64,000 nucleotides of DNA from Candidatus Aenigmatarchaeota archaeon (GTDB taxonomy: Archaea > Aenigmatarchaeota > Aenigmatarchaeia > QMZS01), in assembly GCA_016932615.1 (NCBI GenBank), contig JAFGCN010000007.1:99325-163324 (forward strand), in the 5' to 3' direction. The number at the start of each line of letters is the position of its first letter. Position 1 is the first letter of the stretch. This document shows, piece after piece, positions 7,982-15,562 of the stretch. The notes under the pieces are model-generated. The model was not told the DNA's origin. It did no database searches and saw nothing but the letters and a program-made list of their open reading frames with translations. Both the position numbers and the translations under genes were made by a program.

Positions 7982-9961
7982 TTACTCTACAATTACAGGC
8001 AGACGCTGGGAAATTCCCCTCAAAAGCCGTTTTAGCTCCAAAAGGTCGTCTTCAAGGCAGACTATTCTTGCCTCAAGCGGCTTTAGTTCAGGAGTCCTTA
8101 CCTGCTCTATCCTGAGCCGAAGCTCGTCCCGGATTTTATCGAACTCGTCCCTTGTAGTAAGGTTCTTTAGCTTCTCATTTAGAATTATCAAAAGCTTATT
8201 CATCTCCTCATCGATTGTCTTTTCGACAACATCTCTCTTTATTCGCGCATATTCCTCTCCGAGCCGGTTTACCTGCTCGCCAAACATGTGAATCTTCTTT
8301 GACTGGGAAGCAAAATTATCCTGAAGCAGATTTTTAAGTTCTGCCTCAAGCTGCTCTCTCTGAAGCTTGTCTTCTTTGTGAAGCTCCTCGAGGGCATCGG
8401 CAAGAAAGCTCTCAATTCTCTTCGAGCGGTCCTCAAGCTTGTCTGCCTCTTCTTTTATGTTTTCCCTCAGGGCCTTATTGTGGCTGGCAGCTGCAATTTC
8501 AAGCTTGTGGCTTTCCGCTTCAAGCCGGGTTATTTCGTCTTTCATTTCCTCCCGAAGCTCGCCCCTGACTTGCTCAAGGTTCTTTTGAATGCAGTCTGAC
8601 TCATCTTTGAGGTCTTTAGCCACCTTGGCTTTTGCCTCCTCAAGCGCTTGCTCAATCTTCGCCCCCCGCTCGCTAAGCCGCACTAGCTCCTGCTTGTTTT
8701 GCTTGAGTGTCTCCTCATTAAGCTGTCGTGTGGACTCGACATTTCTGCCTAGCTCAGTAAGCTCTTCAAGGTGCTTTGAGAAGTCTTTTTCAAGCGCATC
8801 AAACTTTTCAATTGAGGCCAGGACAGCGGACCGAAGCTCCCGGTAAAGCTCTTTATCCTGGGCAAGCTCCTTTCTAACCATCTCAAGCTCCTCAATGTCA
8901 GTTCTTATCTGCTTGAGCTGGTCCTCCCAATCCAGGTCGATATCCTCCGGCTTCATGCCTGCCTTTTCCAAAAGTTCCATTTTTTTGCGGCTTTCTAAAA
9001 GACCTGCCCTAAGCGAATTAATCTCCTCCCGTATCCTGCCAGCATCCGCCCCTCCGGCATCTTTCTCCAAAAGCTCCTTTTCGAGCTTTTCAAATGCCGA
9101 CCGGTTGTGGGCAAGCTCATCCTTAAGCCCTATGACTGCACCCTTTACCTCTTCAAGCTCCCTATCCAACTTGTCTTTTTCAGGCAAGCTACCTACAGCT
9201 TTTTCAAGAGAGGCCTTGCCTTTGGAGAGTTCTGACTTTAGGGCATCGATTTCCTTTCTGAGCACATCAATTTCAGGAACGGACCCAGCCACAGCTTTTT
9301 CCTGGAGCTTTTTTTCGAAGCCGTCAAGAGCCAAGCGGTTCTGGGAGAGCTCATCCTTAAGCCCTCCAAGCTCTTTTTTAAGGGAAACAACTTCCCCGGA
9401 AAGCTTTTCCTTTTCAGAAAGCTTTTTTTCAAAGTCATCCAAAGCAGGATGGACTTTTGAAAGCTCTAACCTCATTTCACCGAGTTCCTTTTTTATTGGC
9501 TCAGAATCCAGCTGGCCTGCTTCCTGCACGCCCTTACTTTCCTTAACCTTCTCCAGAAGTTTTTTTTCAAGAGCCGCCATGCCCGACTTGTTTTTGGAAA
9601 TTTCATCTTTCAACACTTCGATTTCTCCTTGCAGGTTGCCCTCTGCCTTACTGGCCTTCTCCTTTGAAGATAGGTCTTTCTCTAGCTTGCTAAGAGAGGA
9701 CCAGTTTCTTGAAAGCTCATCCTTGAGTGAGCAGATTGACTTCTCAAGCTGCGCTACCTCTGCAGGCGTGCTGTAGCTTCCAGAAGCCCCTTTTTCTATT
9801 TTCTCGAGCGTTTTCTTTATGCCCTTGAGGGCTTTTATCTCCTTTTCGATGCCATCCAGCCGGATATCGCCTTCAGCAAGGCGCTTTTCAATCTGAAAAA
9901 AATTGAGCTTCAGCCGCTCCTTCAATCTCTCCATGTCATCTGGGAGGGTCGCAGAATCCAT
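7982..9961 (-). CDS. Long coiled-coil protein with ~40-residue repeats
   Basis: The 659-residue protein is almost entirely charged heptad sequence. Residues ~70-330 hold about seven repeats of a unit resembling LKDELSxNxxxLxxLEKxLxEK plus a variable spacer, roughly 40 residues each. The rest is non-repetitive coiled coil (for example LREEMKDEITRLEAESHKLE). There is no signal peptide, membrane helix or P-loop, so it is not an SMC or Rad50 ATPase. It is divergent from ftsZ with ~84 bp between starts, which allows shared regulation. A structural or cell-division role is inference from position only. The long Ser-rich frame on the opposite strand is a shadow of the repeats. Confidence 0.7.
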   Translation of the reverse strand: MDSATLPDDMERLKERLKLNFFQIEKRLAEGDIRLDGIEKEIKALKGIKKTLEKIEKGASGSYSTPAEVAQLEKSICSLKDELSRNWSSLSKLEKDLSSKEKASKAEGNLQGEIEVLKDEISKNKSGMAALEKKLLEKVKESKGVQEAGQLDSEPIKKELGEMRLELSKVHPALDDFEKKLSEKEKLSGEVVSLKKELGGLKDELSQNRLALDGFEKKLQEKAVAGSVPEIDVLRKEIDALKSELSKGKASLEKAVGSLPEKDKLDRELEEVKGAVIGLKDELAHNRSAFEKLEKELLEKDAGGADAGRIREEINSLRAGLLESRKKMELLEKAGMKPEDIDLDWEDQLKQIRTDIEELEMVRKELAQDKELYRELRSAVLASIEKFDALEKDFSKHLEELTELGRNVESTRQLNEETLKQNKQELVRLSERGAKIEQALEEAKAKVAKDLKDESDCIQKNLEQVRGELREEMKDEITRLEAESHKLEIAAASHNKALRENIKEEADKLEDRSKRIESFLADALEELHKEDKLQREQLEAELKNLLQDNFASQSKKIHMFGEQVNRLGEEYARIKRDVVEKTIDEEMNKLLIILNEKLKNLTTRDEFDKIRDELRLRIEQVRTPELKPLEARIVCLEDDLLELKRLLRGISQRLPVIVE

Positions 9962-10019
9962 AAATAATATTAAAGAGGATTTAATACTAGAGAATATAAT
10001 TTCCAGCCGCCCAGAAGAA

Positions 10020-10027
10020 TATAAATA
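10020..10027 (+). promoter_or_regulatory. TATA element of ftsZ
   Basis: The octamer TATAAATA lies 26 bp upstream of the ftsZ ATG, the spacing expected of an archaeal TATA box serving a leaderless or nearly leaderless transcript. The region toward the divergent coiled-coil gene is also AT-rich. Confidence 0.55.
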
Positions 10028-10045
10028 TGTTTACATATAGGTATT

Positions 10046-11128
10046 ATGGTTGCCAAGAAGAACGACACAGTTATCAAAAAAACGCAGGAAGAAACCGACC
10101 TTGAGACAATACTTGAGCAGCGGAAAGCAAGGATCAAGGTGGTTGGCGCTGGCGGGGCAGGAAACAACACTGCAACCCGGCTTGTCGAAAGCGGAGCCCC
10201 AAAGGTCGAAGTAATTGCAATTAATACTGACGCTCAGCAGCTTCTCTACAGCAAAGCTGACAAAAAGATCCTTATAGGAAAAGTCCTTACGAGAGGCCTT
10301 GGCGCAGGAGCCGACCCTCTTGTGGGCGAGGAAGCGGCAAAAGAAAGCCGCGAAGACATCAAAAAGGCGCTTACCGGCGCAGACATGGTTTTTGTCACCT
10401 GCGGGCTTGGCGGCGGAACCGGAACCGGCTCGGCGCCTGTGGTGGCTGAAACCGCAAAGAAGCTTGGAGCCCTGACCGTGGGCGTTGTCACAATGCCCTT
10501 TACCATGGAAGGCCGGCACAGGATGAATAATGCCCTTGGAGGCCTAAGCAAGCTCCAAAAGCACGTAGATACCCTTATAATTATCCCTAACGACAAGCTC
10601 CTTGAGATTGTCCCTGAAGTTTCTATTACGACCGCATTCAAGATTGCAGACGAAATTCTGGTTAACGCCGTAAGGGGGGTTACCGACCTCATAATGCAGC
10701 CAGGTCTCGTAAACCTTGACTTTGCAGATGTAAAAGCGGTCATGACTGACGGCGGGCTTGCCATGATTGGCCTGGGAAGCTCCGACACCGAAAACCGGGC
10801 AATAGAGGCCGTTGAAAGGGCCATAAACAATCCTCTTCTTGATGTTGACGTTGAAGGTGCCAGAGGCGCATTGATAAACATATGCGGCGGCTCGAGCATT
10901 ACAATTAAGGAATGCCAGGAAATTGTTGAAAGAGTGTCCTCAGTCCTGGACCCCAATGCAAAGGTAATATGGGGGGCTGTCGTTGACAAGTCCCTTGGAG
11001 AAGCGGTAAACACGCTTGTAATAGTAACTGGGGTCAAGACGCTCGACAGATTTGAGGAAAAAGAGGTTATTCGCCAGACCAAGAAGAGGGAAATCGAAAA
11101 CACCCTTGGTGTTGATGTGGTGGAATAA
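10046..11128 (+). CDS. ftsZ: Cell division GTPase FtsZ
   Basis: The 360-residue tubulin homologue forms the division ring. The nucleotide-binding glycine motif GLGGGTGTGSAPVVAE is at ~res 117-132, GAGGAGNN at ~res 34-41, and the T7/synergy region NLDFADVKAVMTDGG at ~res 221-235 supplies the catalytic Asp that acts on the neighbouring subunit. An N-terminal extension of ~30 residues precedes the core, and the C-terminal tail ends KREIENTLGVDVVE. The next gene starts immediately after the stop. SepF, the usual archaeal membrane anchor for FtsZ, is encoded at 37.2 kb in this window. Confidence 0.97.
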   Translation: MVAKKNDTVIKKTQEETDLETILEQRKARIKVVGAGGAGNNTATRLVESGAPKVEVIAINTDAQQLLYSKADKKILIGKVLTRGLGAGADPLVGEEAAKESREDIKKALTGADMVFVTCGLGGGTGTGSAPVVAETAKKLGALTVGVVTMPFTMEGRHRMNNALGGLSKLQKHVDTLIIIPNDKLLEIVPEVSITTAFKIADEILVNAVRGVTDLIMQPGLVNLDFADVKAVMTDGGLAMIGLGSSDTENRAIEAVERAINNPLLDVDVEGARGALINICGGSSITIKECQEIVERVSSVLDPNAKVIWGAVVDKSLGEAVNTLVIVTGVKTLDRFEEKEVIRQTKKREIENTLGVDVVE

Positions 11129-11356
11129 ATGGAACTCGAAAATAAAATCCAGGAAATAAGAGAAGTACTAGTCGAAAATGGAAGTGATTTAGAGTTACTC
11201 CACTTTGATGAAAACGTTGGTGTCATCAAAATTGCGCTTAAGGGTGCCTGCTCATATTCTCCTTTCTCAAGGATTACCGCAACCGAGTTCATTGAAAAGA
11301 AATTGATGGAAGACCCAAAGATAAGCAAGGTCTACTTCCAGAACAGCCCATATTGA
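11129..11356 (+). CDS. NifU-like C-terminal domain protein with one Cys lost
   Basis: The 75-residue protein has the helix-strand pattern of the NifU C-terminal domain: EIREVLVENGSDLELLHFDENVGVIKIALKGAC, then IEKKLMEDPKISKVY. In true Fe-S scaffold domains the loop reads GACxxC; here it is GACSYS, so the second Cys is Ser and Fe-S assembly is doubtful. The ATG follows the ftsZ stop with no gap, so the two are probably translated from one message. In many archaea secE follows ftsZ; it does not here. Confidence 0.6.
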   Translation: MELENKIQEIREVLVENGSDLELLHFDENVGVIKIALKGACSYSPFSRITATEFIEKKLMEDPKISKVYFQNSPY

Positions 11357-11406
11357 AAGGAATTATCTATCCGACGCCTATTAAACAAAATCAGACATAT
11401 CTAAGC

Positions 11407-12423
11407 ATGTCAAAAATACAGGAGCTTCTGTCAGGTCGAAATGAGAAGATAGATTATGACAAACTGATTACAGATTACCCCTGGATCGTGGAAAATGGGC
11501 ATAGCTGTGTCCTAAGCCCTGACAGTGATGGGCTGCTGTGCGGGCTCCTGATGTCTGACTTTCTGGACTGGAAAATCAAGGGCTTCTACGACGGAAAAAT
11601 AATGCTCCTAGAAAATGGAACCTCTGCAAAAGATTGCATATATTTGGATATGGAAATATTCAGAAAATATATCCGAAGCTTTGGCCACCATATGGTGCGC
11701 TTTAACAAGAGGGAATGCCCTGTCAATTGGGACAATTTCAGAAACTGCATACAACCAAACAACTTGAGAAACTATGATGGCTTGCATGATTTTAGAGTGA
11801 AGTACCCGCTTGGCACAATCCACATGCTCCTAGGAATATTGGGCCACAGATTTAAGATAAGTGTGCCTGAAACTGCAACCGCACCCCTATTGTTTACGGA
11901 CGGAACCTTCAACGTACTATTCAAGTATCCTGAAAACGTGCTTAACTGGTTAGCATACCTAAGAGCAGACGAACCTGAAAGCCCCCTGAAAACAGTATTT
12001 ATGAACGAAAAATGCACTGTTCACGCACTGATGCAGGAAATGGATAAATTTTTCAGGGAGAGGGATAACCTCAGCGTACACAATGAGCGAGGCGACCGTA
12101 TGAGAATATCCTTGAAAGATGGAAGTCCCTTCAACATAGAGCTTGAAGACAAAACCGCCAACCTCTCCAAAGAAGCGGTAGAGAGGATAATAAAATTCAT
12201 TCAACTGCTCTCCAAATACACGGGATGGAACTTCAAGGAATCCGCCTGGACTTGGGAGGGATTTTCACTCTACAAATTCACAAAAAGAGATTTCTCAAGA
12301 GACGGGCTAAGCGTCAATGGAAAGAACTTTAAAGGGCTCATGGAAAAAGAGCCCCTCTCATGGGCGATGACAAGCGGTCAGAACATAGAATACACGCTTG
12401 AAAACCCAAGCAAGCTACCTTAA
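11407..12423 (+). CDS. DHH-like protein of unknown function, beside a DNA methyltransferase
   Basis: The product is about 338 residues from the ATG chosen here. A TTG 54 bp upstream overlaps the preceding stop and would add 18 residues. The N-terminal third contains LSPDSDGLLCGLLMSDF, then IYLDMEIFRKY, then SFGHHMV. Spacing and residues resemble motifs I to III of DHH-family phosphoesterases (DxDG, D, DHH), with DHH replaced by GHH. The rest is unrecognised. The gene is convergent to the methyltransferase gene and overlaps it by 9 bp. A role as cognate nuclease of a modification system is a hypothesis only. Confidence 0.5.
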   Translation: MSKIQELLSGRNEKIDYDKLITDYPWIVENGHSCVLSPDSDGLLCGLLMSDFLDWKIKGFYDGKIMLLENGTSAKDCIYLDMEIFRKYIRSFGHHMVRFNKRECPVNWDNFRNCIQPNNLRNYDGLHDFRVKYPLGTIHMLLGILGHRFKISVPETATAPLLFTDGTFNVLFKYPENVLNWLAYLRADEPESPLKTVFMNEKCTVHALMQEMDKFFRERDNLSVHNERGDRMRISLKDGSPFNIELEDKTANLSKEAVERIIKFIQLLSKYTGWNFKESAWTWEGFSLYKFTKRDFSRDGLSVNGKNFKGLMEKEPLSWAMTSGQNIEYTLENPSKLP

Positions 12424-13263
12424 CTCCAGCTTTTTCTGGGAGTCATCAAATTCTTCCTTCAACCTCCTGTGTGCAAGGTCGCAATACTCCTGGACAGAAT
12501 CAAACCCCAAAAAATTCCGCCCAAGCCGCTTTGCCGCAACAGCCGTCGAGCCGCAGCCCATGAACGGATCCAGAACAATGCCCTTGGGCGGGCAAAACAC
12601 CTTGATGCAGTCACACGGAATTTTATCAGGAAAAACCGCAGGGTGTTGGCGCTTCAGGGGATTCTTGTCGCCAGCCATAAGATATTCCCACACTGTGCCA
12701 GGGCATTTCATCCCATTTATTGGGCGCTTCACTGTGCAGGTTGTAGTGCCATCCGTTCTCCTGTTGCCGCTTCCCTTCATTACCTTTCCGCCGTGCTTGG
12801 AAGGAATCTTAATTGGCTCCTTGTCAAAGTACTGTGGCTTTTTTCCCTTCAGAAAAACAGGCATGTACTCATGGTCAACCCTAAATCTTTGTTTCCACCA
12901 TGCACCTTCAACGCCATGCTTCCGGTAAATCAGGCACTCAAAGAGCTTAAAGCCAAGGTTGTCGCACCAGTCCAGCACGGTCTTAAAAGTTGTGAGGGAT
13001 TTTCCAAAATCCTTCGTCTGGTCCTGAATAACCATTACTGCAACTCCCCCCTCCTTAAGCACGCGATAAATCTGCTCCCCTGTCGCGTGCAAGTCAAAAG
13101 TCAGGTTCCCTTTGTAAACCCTCACACCATCATACGGCGGCGAAGTTACCACAAGGTCAACGGAATTCTTGGGGAGAAGCTTCATACCTTCGACACAATC
13201 CATACAATGCACTTTTCCAAGCTCCAAACCCCCCAGAAGGTTAGTTTTAACAGCCATTTTCAC
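12415..13263 (-). CDS. DNA methyltransferase, beta class (N4-cytosine or N6-adenine)
   Basis: The 282-residue enzyme has the catalytic motif IV DLVVTSPPYDG (~res 32-42), followed by a target-recognition segment and the SAM-binding motif I region VLDPFMGCGSTAVAAKRLGRNFLGFD near the C terminus (~res 230-255). The order IV then I defines the beta class; TSPPY is common in N4mC and some N6mA enzymes. It would protect a specific DNA sequence or act as a regulatory methylase. The start overlaps the end of the RHH gene by 17 bp, so the two are translationally linked. No obvious restriction enzyme is present unless the convergent DHH-like gene is the partner. Confidence 0.88.
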   Translation of the reverse strand: MKMAVKTNLLGGLELGKVHCMDCVEGMKLLPKNSVDLVVTSPPYDGVRVYKGNLTFDLHATGEQIYRVLKEGGVAVMVIQDQTKDFGKSLTTFKTVLDWCDNLGFKLFECLIYRKHGVEGAWWKQRFRVDHEYMPVFLKGKKPQYFDKEPIKIPSKHGGKVMKGSGNRRTDGTTTCTVKRPINGMKCPGTVWEYLMAGDKNPLKRQHPAVFPDKIPCDCIKVFCPPKGIVLDPFMGCGSTAVAAKRLGRNFLGFDSVQEYCDLAHRRLKEEFDDSQKKLELR

Positions 13264-13387
13264 TCAACTCCTTTCTCATAAACTCCTCGATTTTTCTGGA
13301 TAAAATCAAGCAATTGGCTTTGCAATAATCCTGGTACTTGTCATAAACCAAGCCATCTATGCTTAGGGCAACCGTTTTTCGTACCAT
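13247..13387 (-). CDS. Ribbon-helix-helix regulator, 46 aa
   Basis: The protein MVRKTVALSIDGLVYDKY...LSRKIEEFMRKEL has a short basic beta strand followed by two helices, the minimal RHH/MetJ-Arc DNA-binding fold. The strand residues RKTVALSI would enter the major groove. It precedes and overlaps the DNA methyltransferase gene. A perfect 9-bp inverted repeat lies 5 bp upstream of its ATG. By analogy with small controller proteins of modification systems it likely autoregulates the operon (inference). Confidence 0.7.
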   Translation of the reverse strand: MVRKTVALSIDGLVYDKYQDYCKANCLILSRKIEEFMRKELSENGC

Positions 13388-13392
13388 ATAAA

Positions 13393-13412
13393 TATATATG
13401 AGTTCATATATA
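13393..13412. promoter_or_regulatory. Perfect inverted repeat, probable RHH operator and TATA region
   Basis: The sequence TATATATGA-GT-TCATATATA is a perfect 9+2+9 inverted repeat. It covers the TATA-rich promoter of the RHH-methyltransferase operon and ends 5 bp before the RHH start codon. Symmetry plus position fit an operator at which a dimeric RHH protein would block TBP or polymerase. AT richness makes chance symmetry somewhat easier, but 9 perfect pairs around a 2-bp centre containing GA/TC is still notable. Confidence 0.55.
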
Positions 13413-13472
13413 AAAGCTTGACCCTTGTTCAAAAGCCAAATGATTATATACTTCCCCGGAGAAGAGTGATTT

Positions 13473-14105
13473 ATGCTGGTCAGCACTCTTGTAAGCTCCG
13501 GGTGCCTGCGGACGCCCCGGATAATCGATGCCTTTCGCAAAATAAGGCGGGAGGATTTTCTGCCGCCCGAGATTAAGCATTTGTCGCCGCTAAATGCCCC
13601 GCTTCCAATCGGGGAAGGCCAGACCATCTCACAGCCCCTGACAGTCGCATTTATGTTCGAGCTTCTGGCGCCTGGTGCTGGGGACAGGATTCTGGATGTC
13701 GGGTCGGGTTCCGGATGGACTGCCGCGCTTTTGTCTGAAATCGTTGGCAAAAGCGGAAAAGTCTATGCCATCGAAATACTCCCGAAAATCAAGGATTTTG
13801 GCGAGAAAAACGCAGCCAAATACGGCTTTGCCAAAAAGGGAATCCTGAAGTTCCACCTTGGAGACGGCACAGCGGGGATTAAGGAAAAAGCGCCTTTCGA
13901 CAAAATTCTAGTTTCCGCTTCCGCGCCTAATGTGCCCGGCTCCCTGAAAGACCAGCTTAAAATCGGGGGAGTGATGGTGATACCTGTGAAAAACAGTATC
14001 TTAAGGATTACAAAAAAGGAAGAAAATTGCTTTCTCCGGGAAGAATACCCGGGGTTTGTTTTTGTGCCCTTAATCAGTAAAAGTCAAGCCCCAAAAACTT
14101 CCTGA
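13473..14105 (+). CDS. pcm: Protein-L-isoaspartate O-methyltransferase
   Basis: The 210-residue enzyme repairs isoaspartyl residues using SAM. It has the family N-terminal region RTPRIIDAFRKIRREDFLPPE, the substrate-side block APLPIGEGQTISQPLTVAFMFELL, motif I ILDVGSGSGWTAALLSEIVG (~res 74-93), and DKILVSASAPNVPGSLKDQLKIGGVMVIPV. The length is typical of archaeal PIMT. Its 3' end overlaps the convergent DUF106 gene by 32 bp. Confidence 0.92.
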   Translation: MLVSTLVSSGCLRTPRIIDAFRKIRREDFLPPEIKHLSPLNAPLPIGEGQTISQPLTVAFMFELLAPGAGDRILDVGSGSGWTAALLSEIVGKSGKVYAIEILPKIKDFGEKNAAKYGFAKKGILKFHLGDGTAGIKEKAPFDKILVSASAPNVPGSLKDQLKIGGVMVIPVKNSILRITKKEENCFLREEYPGFVFVPLISKSQAPKTS

Positions 14106-14493
14106 AAACAAGCGTCGAAAGTACTGAGACCATTATGAAGACCCCAAACCAGCCGATTTGCGCCCCAATAAACGGCAAAGCGACAGGCAGGGTGACTACA
14201 AGCGCCTCAAAAGCGCTGGACAAAAACACCACTGCAAGGAGCACAGGAAGCGAGGAAAGCATCATTGGCTTCATAGTCAGACCAAGCATCTTCTTTTGAA
14301 GATCTATCTGCTTTGAAAGCTTTGACAATTTCTTTTCCTCGGACTTTGTTTCTTTTATCTCCTTTTCAAGCTTCTTGATGTCTGCTTTTATTGACCTGAC
14401 GAGATCAAGGTCTACCAGGCGTTTCTGTATAAGCAAAGTCAAAAGCGAAAGCCCTGACGTGCCCAAAACAAGCATCCAAAGTTCCGTAACCAT
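14074..14493 (-). CDS. EMC3/TMCO1-type membrane protein (DUF106), Oxa1 superfamily
   Basis: The 139-residue protein has an N-terminal membrane helix (LWMLVLGTSGLSLLTLLIQK), a cytoplasmic coiled coil (IKKLEKEIKETKSEEKKLSKLSKQIDLQKKML), the conserved segment TMKPMMLSSLPV, and two further membrane helices (LPVLLAVVFLSSAFEALVV and IGWFGVFIMVSVLSTLVFRK). This is the layout of archaeal DUF106 proteins, homologues of EMC3, TMCO1 and YidC that help insert membrane proteins. It is convergent with pcm. Confidence 0.85.
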   Translation of the reverse strand: MVTELWMLVLGTSGLSLLTLLIQKRLVDLDLVRSIKADIKKLEKEIKETKSEEKKLSKLSKQIDLQKKMLGLTMKPMMLSSLPVLLAVVFLSSAFEALVVTLPVALPFIGAQIGWFGVFIMVSVLSTLVFRKFLGLDFY

Positions 14494-14607
14494 AACTTAA
14501 AAACCAAATATATATACCACACACAACCAATTAAAACAGCTAAAAAGATTATTTTCCAATCTACTTATGGGCTCGTAGTCCAGCTCGGTTAAGACGTCTC
14601 CTTGACA

Positions 14608-14695
14608 TGAAGCTTTTCTTTTCAAAGAAAAGCCCCAGGCGCAAAAGAAACCGAATTCCTGCTTCGCAGGGATAATTTCCGCGCATGGCTCAAAA
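14608..14695 (+). other. tRNA-Val intron 1 (37/38, 88 nt), shared-element family
   Basis: The intron begins TGAAGC and ends CAAAA. It holds a hairpin CTTTTCTTT-TC-AAAGAAAAG, then the purine motif CAAAAGAAA, then a hairpin CCTGC-TTC-GCAGG. The bulge-helix-bulge pairs TTGA (exon 1, positions 32-35) with TCAA at the intron end, leaving 3-nt bulges CA|T and AA|T. Confidence 0.8.
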
Positions 14696-14717
14696 TGGAG
14701 AAGATCCCCAGTTCAAA

Positions 14718-14793
14718 TGAAGCTTTTTCTTGCAAGAAAAAGCTCCATGACCAAAAAGAAGCAGATTCGTGCTTCACACAATAAAAATGAAAA
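14718..14793 (+). other. tRNA-Val intron 2 (59/60, 76 nt), shared-element family
   Basis: This T-loop intron begins TGAAGC and ends GAAAA, like intron 1. It holds the hairpin CTTTTTCTT-GC-AAGAAAAAG, the motif CAAAAAGAAG, and a weaker hairpin around GTGCTTCACAC. T-loop TTCA pairs with TGAA at the intron end, giving bulges AA|T on both sides. Confidence 0.8.
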
Positions 14794-14894
14794 TCTGGGC
14801 GGGCCCATATATTCAAAATATTTTGGAACTGTTTTCTTGAGGGGGCCTGACGGCGGCCCATTTTTCTTAAATTTTTGATAAATTCAACTGAGTT

Positions 14895-15536
14895 ATGGAC
14901 CAAAAAGAGCTTGACAAAAAAATCTCACAAATTGCCGAAGAATCGGAAAAGATTATGGTTTCCTGCCCGAGAGCGGCCCACCATTTCGAGCACATAAAAC
15001 GGGTGCTGAAGCTTGGCCTGGAGATTGGAAAAGAGGAAGGCGCAGACATGGCAATACTCAAGCCGGCGATATTGATGCATGACCTTGGCAGAACATGCGA
15101 AGACGGAAAGACCCACCACTCAAAATTCTCAGTAGACGTCGCAAAAAAAGTACTTGAAAAGGTGGACTACCCCAAAGAATACTGGGGGCCAATACTGTAC
15201 GCAATCGAAAACCATTCCTGGAGAAGCACTGCCGAGAGAAAGGAGGCGCAAATACTGCAGGACGCTGACAAGCTGGATGCAATCGGAGCGATTGGCCTGG
15301 CACGCGGCTTTGCCTTCGGCGGCTCGAACAACTGGCCTGAGTATAACCCAGAGGACCCATTTCTCAAACAGGACCGGCCGATGGAAAACTATACGGTAGA
15401 CCATATATACTGGAAGATACTGAGGCTGAAGCGAAAAATGCACACCAAAAAAGGAAAGGAACTCGCAGAAGAAAGGGAAAAATTCGTCAGGGAATTTCTC
15501 GACAGGATGGAAAAAGAACTCAATGGAGAACTATAA
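14895..15536 (+). CDS. HD-domain phosphohydrolase, YedJ-like
   Basis: The 213-residue protein carries HD-superfamily metal ligands: HHFEHIKRV (His ~res 29-33), LMHDLGR (HD ~res 59-60), THHSKFS (~res 76) and QDADKLDAIGAIG (Asp ~res 120). The block DADKLDAIGAIGLARGFAFGG is characteristic of small stand-alone HD hydrolases of the YedJ type. The substrate is probably a nucleotide or phosphate ester but cannot be read from sequence. It starts 87 bp after the tRNA-Val gene. Confidence 0.83.
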   Translation: MDQKELDKKISQIAEESEKIMVSCPRAAHHFEHIKRVLKLGLEIGKEEGADMAILKPAILMHDLGRTCEDGKTHHSKFSVDVAKKVLEKVDYPKEYWGPILYAIENHSWRSTAERKEAQILQDADKLDAIGAIGLARGFAFGGSNNWPEYNPEDPFLKQDRPMENYTVDHIYWKILRLKRKMHTKKGKELAEEREKFVREFLDRMEKELNGEL

Positions 15537-15562
15537 AACCCACCAAAATGCTTGCCGGAGAC

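Larger units (their letters stand above)
14569..14807 (+). tRNA. tRNA-Val (GAC), two introns
   Basis: The mature tRNA is built from three exons: 14569-14607, 14696-14717 and 14794-14807. The acceptor GGGCTCG pairs with CGGGCCC with one G-U, the anticodon stem is TCTCC/GGAGA, the loop TTGACAT carries anticodon GAC (Val), and the T arm is CCCAG-TTCAAAT-CTGGG with discriminator A. Intron 1 is at the canonical 37/38 site and intron 2 in the T loop at 59/60. At both junctions a 4-bp exon-intron helix (TTGA/TCAA and TTCA/TGAA) is flanked by 3-nt bulges, so both fit an archaeal splicing endonuclease substrate. A single-intron or intron-free reading gives no cloverleaf. Confidence 0.88.

Noticed and set aside
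8895..9776. Long Ser-rich reading frame opposite the coiled-coil gene
   Set aside because: It is the complement of the repeated Lys/Glu/Leu codons of the coiled-coil gene, with low-complexity Ser/Phe content and no family.
12469..13281. Long plus-strand frame opposite the DNA methyltransferase
   Set aside because: It is a shadow of a gene with clear catalytic motifs and contains no family signature itself.
14608..14695. The pyrimidine/purine hairpins as transcription terminators
   Set aside because: They lie inside tRNA genes between exons that must be joined, so termination there would destroy the tRNA.
14569..14807. Group I self-splicing introns in the tRNA genes
   Set aside because: The introns are 30-141 nt, too short for a group I core, I see no P3/P7 pairing or terminal G, and every junction instead fits a bulge-helix-bulge.
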